Of a stretch of DNA of 28,649 nucleotides, positions 24,898 to 28,649 are shown one piece after another. The position numbers and the translations under genes were made by a program. The notes beneath the pieces are model-generated. The model was not told the origin of the DNA. It made no database searches and saw only the letters and a list, made by a program, of their open reading frames with translations. The DNA is from Butyricicoccus sp. OM04-18BH (GTDB lineage Bacteria; Bacillota; Clostridia; Oscillospirales; Butyricicoccaceae). How positions within the stretch are numbered: position 1 is the stretch's first letter; each line of letters starts with the position of its first letter. The DNA is taken from positions 1 to 28,649 of the forward strand of contig NZ_QULN01000016.1 in assembly GCF_003481705.1 (NCBI RefSeq), in the 5' to 3' direction.

Positions 24898-25211
24898 AAA
24901 ACGAAAAAAACGCCTTTTTACGGCCCTCTGACAAGCGGTTTCGCCGTCCACTGCGTGTATTCTGGACTCCCCATTTCGCACGGAAACCGTCCAAATGTTC
25001 CAAAACCAACGAGAAAAAATAATTTTAGGCGAGTTCAACTCCTCTCGGCTCCGCTAAAACCAGCACAGAACCGACGGTTTGACCCGTCTGTACTTCATCA
25101 CGCAGGAGATCGGTCCAGCAGAGTTATCAAGTGTTCGTGATACTGTGCGTGCTGATTGAGATCATTTGTGTGGAAAATCTGTAAATAGATTAAAAAATCA
25201 TCAATTCTGCC

Positions 25212-25257
25212 GCAGGACAGGGACAAATCAGAATGTCTCTGTCCTGCTCGTTTTTTT
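25212..25257 (+). terminator. Rho-independent terminator on the + strand
   Basis: A 14-bp stem with one G-T pair (25212-25225 with 25234-25247) and an 8-nt loop is followed by TCG and seven T residues (25251-25257). The T-tract is on +, so it does not primarily serve the ttcA-like gene, which ends at 25351 on the minus strand. On that strand the T-rich run comes only about 20 bp after the stem. Confidence 0.8.
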
Positions 25258-25350
25258 CACAAAGTAAAATATGATATGCTGAATCGCCTGGCTGCAAGGT
25301 AAAGATCATCGCGTTCAACAGTGGTTTTCTTCGAGGTATCGCAGGGGCTT

Positions 25351-26211
25351 TTACCTGTTTTCTCCTGCGTGACCATCGTAATTCTCGAGAAACGAATGGA
25401 GTACGCCGCCGGTCTTGTAGCCGGGCATCATATCCAGATTGACCGAGTGAATGCTGTTGAAAATGCTGCGCTCGATATTGGGATTGTCGCGGCGCAGACG
25501 GCGCAGCAGGAGCTTGACCTCCTGACGCTTGGAGCCGCCGCCGCCATTGTCGCACATGGTGCAGTTTTCGGTAAAGCGGCAGGCGCACTGGATAAATTCG
25601 AGGTCATTATACTGCATCCACGCGAGAATGTCTTCCTCGTGGATGCAGTAGAGCGGACGAATCAGCTCCATGCCCGCGAAATTCGTGCTGTGCAGCTTGG
25701 GCAGCATGGCCTGCATCTGAGAGCCGTAGAACATGCTCATGACCGTCGTCTCGATGACGTCGTTGAAGTGGTGGCCGAGTGCGATCTTGTTGCAGCCGAG
25801 CGACTGCGCCTTGCTGTAAAGATAGCCGCGGCGCATGCGGGCGCACAGGTAGCATGGGTTCTTTTCGCTGTTGTTGGCGACCTCGAATACGTCAGTCTCG
25901 AAAACAGTGATCGGAATGTGCAGCAGCGCGGCGTTGCTTTCGATCTTATTGCGGTTGATCTCGTTATAGCCGGGATCCATGACAAGGAAAACGACCTCGA
26001 ACGGGACCTCGCTGTACCGCTGGAGCAGCTGCATCAGCTTGGCCATCAGCATGGAGTCCTTGCCGCCGGAGATGCACACGGCGATCTTGTCGCCCGGCTG
26101 AATGAGCTGATACTGTCGGACGGCCAGGGTAAACGGGTTCCAGATGGTCTTTCGAAATTTCTTGATGATGCTGCGCTCGATTAGTTCGTGCGGCTCTAAT
26201 GTGCGTTTCAT
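25351..26211 (-). CDS. TtcA-like PP-loop tRNA thiolation enzyme
   Basis: A 286-residue ATP pyrophosphatase of the TtcA/TilS family. The PP-loop SGGKDS is at 48-53, the CxxC pair at Cys120 and Cys123 (NPCYLCARMRRG), and a further CRFTENCTMC stretch near the C-terminus could complete an iron-sulfur or active site. GHHFNDVIETTVMSMFYG is a family hallmark. Such enzymes activate a tRNA base with ATP and insert sulfur, for TtcA making 2-thiocytidine. The upstream gene, 19 bp away, is a cysteine desulfurase that can supply the sulfur. The exact modified position is not certain. Confidence 0.85.
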   Translation of the reverse strand: MKRTLEPHELIERSIIKKFRKTIWNPFTLAVRQYQLIQPGDKIAVCISGGKDSMLMAKLMQLLQRYSEVPFEVVFLVMDPGYNEINRNKIESNAALLHIPITVFETDVFEVANNSEKNPCYLCARMRRGYLYSKAQSLGCNKIALGHHFNDVIETTVMSMFYGSQMQAMLPKLHSTNFAGMELIRPLYCIHEEDILAWMQYNDLEFIQCACRFTENCTMCDNGGGGSKRQEVKLLLRRLRRDNPNIERSIFNSIHSVNLDMMPGYKTGGVLHSFLENYDGHAGENR

Positions 26212-26230
26212 AAACAGGCTCCCTGTATCG

Positions 26231-27352
26231 TTATTTCACGAGTTCGTGATAGCATTCGTCGAAAATGGCGAGAAAAGCATCAATCTCCTCATCGGTGGTG
26301 ATGTGGCTCAGGCTGATGCGCCATGAGGAAAGTGCGTTCCGGCGGTCGCGGCTGACAGCAAATACCGCGCGCGAGGGCAGGCCGTCCGCCGAGCAGGCGG
26401 ATTTGACCGACACGCAGACGCCTTTTTCGGAAAGCGCACGCTGAAACACGGTTCCCTTGACATTTTTGACGCTGAGGTTGAGAATGTGCGGGACGGCGCG
26501 CTCCGGGCTGTTGATATGCACGGCCGGATAGGCGGCGAGCGCCCTGCGCAGGCGTTCGCTGCGCTGACGGACAACGGCGCAGCGGTTTTCACGCTGCTCA
26601 CAGGCGAGCTGGAGCGCGAGAGCAGCGGACGCGGCAAGCCCCAGTGCCGGTGTGCCGCTGCGGTAAAGCGTCGTGCTTGCGCCGCCGTTCATCTGCGGCT
26701 CCAGCGGCATACGGCTGCGCTTGAGCAGAACGCCGCTTCCGCACAGGCCGCCGAGCTTGTGCGGTGCAAAGCTCATTGTGTCGATGCCGGAGAAATTAAC
26801 CGGGATGCGGCCGATGGCCTGCGTCGCGTCGACATGCAGGCGGCAGTTCGGATAACCGGCGAGCAGCTCTGCGATCTCGCGGACCGGCTGAACCGTGCCG
26901 AGCTCGCTGTCCACCGCGCAGAGCGCGACGAGTACGGTATCCGGGCGCAGCAGCTCGCGCACCTCCTCGGAGTCGACTGTGCCGTCGCGGCCGATGCTCA
27001 GCAGGTCGATCTCCCAGCCGCGCTCCTGAAGCGCGGTCAGGCTGCCGCTGACCGAGGAATGCTCGAGCGGAGTGGAGATGATGTGCCTGCCGATGTGGCG
27101 CGCAGCCTGTGCGATACCCTTGATGGCGAGATTGTTCGCCTCGGTCGCGCCCGAGGTGAAAATGACCTCGGAGGGGGCTGCGCCGGTGAGCGACGCGATC
27201 TGCTCGGCTGCGCAGGCCATTTGCTCGCGCGCGGCCCGGCCTGCGGCGTGGCCTGAGTTTGGATTGGCAGTAAAACGGCGTTCCATGTCGCAGAAACGCT
27301 CGAGCACCGCAGGGTCAGCCGGTGCATGGGCGGCGTAATCGAGATAAATCAT
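26231..27352 (-). CDS. Cysteine desulfurase (IscS/NifS family)
   Basis: A 373-residue PLP enzyme that takes sulfur from cysteine as a persulfide. It starts with MIYLDYAAHAP, has FTSGATEANNLAIKG, HVDATQAIG, the PLP lysine Lys199 in SFAPHKLGG, and the persulfide Cys320 in KSACSADG. The short loop around the cysteine suggests the NifS-like group that works with a specific partner. Its likely partner is the TtcA-like protein encoded 19 bp downstream. AAAGGAG lies 10 bp before the ATG. The usual NPSSxH reads NPNSGH here. Confidence 0.92.
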   Translation of the reverse strand: MIYLDYAAHAPADPAVLERFCDMERRFTANPNSGHAAGRAAREQMACAAEQIASLTGAAPSEVIFTSGATEANNLAIKGIAQAARHIGRHIISTPLEHSSVSGSLTALQERGWEIDLLSIGRDGTVDSEEVRELLRPDTVLVALCAVDSELGTVQPVREIAELLAGYPNCRLHVDATQAIGRIPVNFSGIDTMSFAPHKLGGLCGSGVLLKRSRMPLEPQMNGGASTTLYRSGTPALGLAASAALALQLACEQRENRCAVVRQRSERLRRALAAYPAVHINSPERAVPHILNLSVKNVKGTVFQRALSEKGVCVSVKSACSADGLPSRAVFAVSRDRRNALSSWRISLSHITTDEEIDAFLAIFDECYHELVK

Positions 27353-27386
27353 AGCACTGCGCTCCTTTGTTCAAACTTGAATCATA

Positions 27387-27415
27387 ATCATAGCATTTTT
27401 GTAGGAAAAAGTCAA
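27387..27415 (-). promoter_or_regulatory. Promoter of the desulfurase-TtcA pair
   Basis: On the minus strand TTGACT (27415-27410) and TATGAT (27392-27387) are 17 bp apart, 35 bp before the desulfurase start. Both hexamers are close to consensus. Confidence 0.7.
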
Positions 27416-27565
27416 GACGAACGGAGAAGGACCGACCTGTAATGTGTCGAAACGATGAACAATTCATGCGGTTTCACGCGGCTGTGCACGCAAACAGTAC
27501 AACAAACGCTAAGATATATTGCTGCCATCGTTCAAAATAACAGAGAAAGCGTATTCTCGCGCACC

Positions 27566-27594
27566 TTGCGCCGCGGTTTCCGCTGCCTTATAAT
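27566..27594 (+). promoter_or_regulatory. Promoter of the alpha/beta hydrolase
   Basis: TTGCGC (27566-27571) and TATAAT (27589-27594) with 17-bp spacing. Transcription would begin only a few bases before AAGGAGG (27604-27610), giving a very short leader. The 170 bp between this promoter and the divergent desulfurase promoter shows nothing else. Confidence 0.55.
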
Positions 27595-27618
27595 ATAGGA
27601 ATGAAGGAGGCGGCGTGG

Positions 27619-28305
27619 ATGATAATTCGTGAATACGGCGACCCTGCGGCGAGGGTCATGCTCGTTCAGCCGGTCGGACAGCATGAGCTGCCGCTGATCG
27701 ACGACGAAATCGCGCAGATCGGTCATATGACCGACCGGCCGTTCCGCTATCTTGCGGTACAGGTGGAAAACTGGAATCGGGATCTGTCGCCGTGGACGGC
27801 TCCGGCGGTATTCGGGGATGAGGACTTCGGTGACGGCGCAGAAGCACTGCTTGAGGAAATCCTGCCGCTTTGCGCGGAGCAGGATAAAGACTACATAATC
27901 GGCGGATATTCGCTTGCGGGACTGTTTGCACTATGGAGCGCCTGCCGGACAGATGTGTTCAGCGGCGCGGCGGCGGCCTCGCCGTCTCTCTGGTTTCCCG
28001 GATTTTCTGCATATATGAAGGAAAAAGGCATTGGATGCGAAACGGTATATTTGAGTCTGGGCATGCGTGAGGAAAAAACGCGAAATCCGGTGATGCGCAC
28101 AGTCGGGGACTGCGCCAGATACTGCTTTGCATGGATGAAGGAGCAGGGCATAAACTGTACACTTGAGTGGAATCCGGGCAATCATTTCAAAGAACCCGGT
28201 CTGCGAACGGCGAAAGCGTTCGCGTGGGTGATGAATCATATGCGGGAAAAGCCTGCACATGCGGCGGAAAAACGAAATATGAAAAAAGCTGAAAATTTAT
28301 GTTGA
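27619..28305 (+). CDS. Alpha/beta hydrolase, esterase-like
   Basis: A 228-residue protein with the nucleophile elbow GGYSLAGLFALW (Ser98) and a C-terminal GNHF holding the likely catalytic His189. An acidic partner is not certain. ASPSLWFPGF after the nucleophile recalls esterase-D/enterochelin-esterase-type enzymes. No signal peptide, so cytoplasmic; the substrate is unknown. I use ATG 27619, 8 bp after AAGGAGG, rather than ATG 27601, which lies before the Shine-Dalgarno sequence. The last bases of the gene overlap the first rRNA-side promoter. Confidence 0.75.
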   Translation: MIIREYGDPAARVMLVQPVGQHELPLIDDEIAQIGHMTDRPFRYLAVQVENWNRDLSPWTAPAVFGDEDFGDGAEALLEEILPLCAEQDKDYIIGGYSLAGLFALWSACRTDVFSGAAAASPSLWFPGFSAYMKEKGIGCETVYLSLGMREEKTRNPVMRTVGDCARYCFAWMKEQGINCTLEWNPGNHFKEPGLRTAKAFAWVMNHMREKPAHAAEKRNMKKAENLC

Positions 28306-28331
28306 CAGGAGGGGGAGTGCTGTGGTATTCT
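28302..28331 (+). promoter_or_regulatory. First promoter of the rRNA operon
   Basis: TTGACA (28302-28307) and TATTCT (28326-28331) with 18-bp spacing. It overlaps the last codon of the hydrolase gene. It is the weakest of three promoters in series. Confidence 0.5.
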
Positions 28332-28399
28332 ATTAAAGCTGTCGCTGAGAGGCACGGCGGTCAAACGGAAAAGCGGCTTGAAAAGAACGAAAAAAGTTC

Positions 28400-28428
28400 T
28401 TGACAAACGGATTTCGGTTTGATATAAT
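28400..28428 (+). promoter_or_regulatory. Second rRNA promoter
   Basis: Perfect TTGACA (28400-28405) and TATAAT (28423-28428) with 17-bp spacing, inside the first copy of a promoter repeat. Confidence 0.85.
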
Positions 28429-28520
28429 AAATAAGCTGTTTCGAAAGAGATGGCGGTCAGAAAAGTTTGAGTTTTGAGAGAATTGATTCAAAAACTTCGA
28501 AAAAGTTTTGAAAAAAGTTC

Positions 28521-28549
28521 TTGACAAACGAAACTTCATCTGATATAAT
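28521..28549 (+). promoter_or_regulatory. Third rRNA promoter
   Basis: Perfect TTGACA (28521-28526) and TATAAT (28544-28549) with 17-bp spacing, in the second copy of the repeat. It is the promoter nearest the rRNA genes. Confidence 0.85.
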
Positions 28550-28559
28550 AAATAAGCTG

Positions 28560-28649
28560 CGAACGAGAAGCTGAGCTTCTTAAAACAGCGGATTGTACCT
28601 TGTAAATTAAACAACGATGTGCTTAAAATTTTGTTCGATATGAACAAGG
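28560..28649 (+). other. rRNA operon leader, 5' of the 16S gene
   Basis: The window ends in a transcribed leader. GTACCTTGTAAATTAAACAACG (28594-28615, start approximate) resembles leaders seen before 16S genes in Clostridia, where a boxA-like element and processing stem occur. No 16S sequence itself is present. Identification rests on the tandem strong promoters and leader style, so it is inference. Confidence 0.5.

Larger units (their letters stand above)
24546..25350. other. Region without a convincing gene; eroded element edge
   Basis: About 800 bp with only short, overlapping frames on both strands. A minus-strand stretch at about 24593-24700 reads protein-like (CERNEGRWDDCRKIWLQAATKIEF) but has no start and could be the tail of a lost recombinase or other gene. 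The region holds GTAGCC repeats, a strong + promoter (24758-24786), and a + terminator (25212-25257). It also holds a short segment at 25031-25054 that faintly resembles the 3' end of tmRNA, a common attachment site. Together this suggests the right border of the RecQ/Rep/retron island. Confidence 0.4.
28390..28559 (+). repeat. Tandem promoter duplication
   Basis: Two blocks, 28390-28409 and 28420-28438, recur at 28511-28530 and 28541-28559, an offset of exactly 121 bp. The spacer between the -35 and -10 differs between copies while the hexamers and flanks are identical, so the promoter elements have been conserved after an old duplication. Confidence 0.8.

Noticed and set aside
24787..25056. 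A complete tmRNA gene between the orphan promoter and the tmRNA-like end
   Set aside because: The interval is too short, the usual 5' end is absent and no tag-peptide frame could be read.
25321..26184. 287-codon + strand open frame opposite the TtcA-like gene
   Set aside because: The minus strand carries the PP-loop and CxxC motifs; the + frame is a repetitive Ala/Val/Asp-rich shadow.
26486..27256. 256-codon + strand open frame opposite the cysteine desulfurase
   Set aside because: GC-rich antisense shadow of a gene with clear PLP and cysteine motifs.
1..28649. CRISPR array
   Set aside because: No regularly spaced repeat series was seen; the only repeats are the short pairs described.
28560..28649. 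Start of the 16S rRNA gene inside the window
   Set aside because: The conserved 16S 5' sequence is not present before the window ends.

Overview
The window looks like chromosomal DNA of a low-to-mid GC Firmicute, most likely a Clostridia/Oscillospirales-type gut anaerobe. The reasons are strong AAGGAGG-type ribosome binding sites, TTGACA/TATAAT promoters, tandem rRNA promoters of Firmicute style at the right edge, and mobile-element remnants typical of that group. I cannot name a genus from sequence alone.

Region 1 (1-1541) is a recombination and regulatory front end. It holds two decayed genes: a small unidentified ORF and an XRE-type regulator cut by a frame-changing deletion. An intact small serine recombinase follows, under a promoter whose -35 lies in a perfect 14-bp palindrome. 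Next comes a 167-nt gap with a promoter bracketed by a short inverted repeat, which is a candidate invertible switch.

Region 2 (1542-19424, all + strand) is one tightly packed surface-polysaccharide operon of about 18 kb. Its first gene is a paralogue of the recombinase in which every catalytic residue I can align has been replaced. Then come the complete dTDP-L-rhamnose set (rfbA, rfbC, rfbB, rfbD) with a GT2 transferase inside it, a Wzm/Wzt-type ABC exporter, and a 1382-residue protein. That protein joins a WbdD-like methyltransferase-kinase-coiled-coil to two glycosyltransferase domains. A full GDP-D-glycero-D-manno-heptose set follows (gmhA, hddA, and an HddC-GmhB fusion), then a GtrC/GtrB/GtrA-like decoration trio of more AT-rich DNA, and a second rfbA. 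Together these supply rhamnose and heptose precursors, build and cap or measure a chain, export it and decorate it. No initiating phosphoglycosyl transferase is in the window.

Region 3 (about 19424-25060, coding on the - strand, converging on the operon) is a mobile or defence island. Its most exciting part is a complete retron. It has a phosphoribosyltransferase-like effector, a small winged-helix protein, a roughly 225-nt ncRNA with clear a1/a2 repeats, a TTAGC branch site and msr/msd hairpins, and a retron reverse transcriptase with NAxxH, YADD and VTG motifs. The composition matches type III retrons as I remember the classification. Beside it are a RecQ-like helicase and a phage/plasmid-type replication initiator coupled by an ATGA overlap. 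Then comes about 950 bp without a convincing gene. It holds a minus-strand terminator, a strong orphan + strand promoter with a matching downstream terminator (possible ncRNA), and phased GTAGCC repeats.

Region 4 (25351-28649) is housekeeping: a cysteine desulfurase/TtcA-like tRNA thiolation pair on the - strand, an alpha/beta hydrolase on the + strand, and then three promoters, two of them near-identical copies 121 bp apart, leading into an rRNA leader. The 16S gene would begin just beyond the window.
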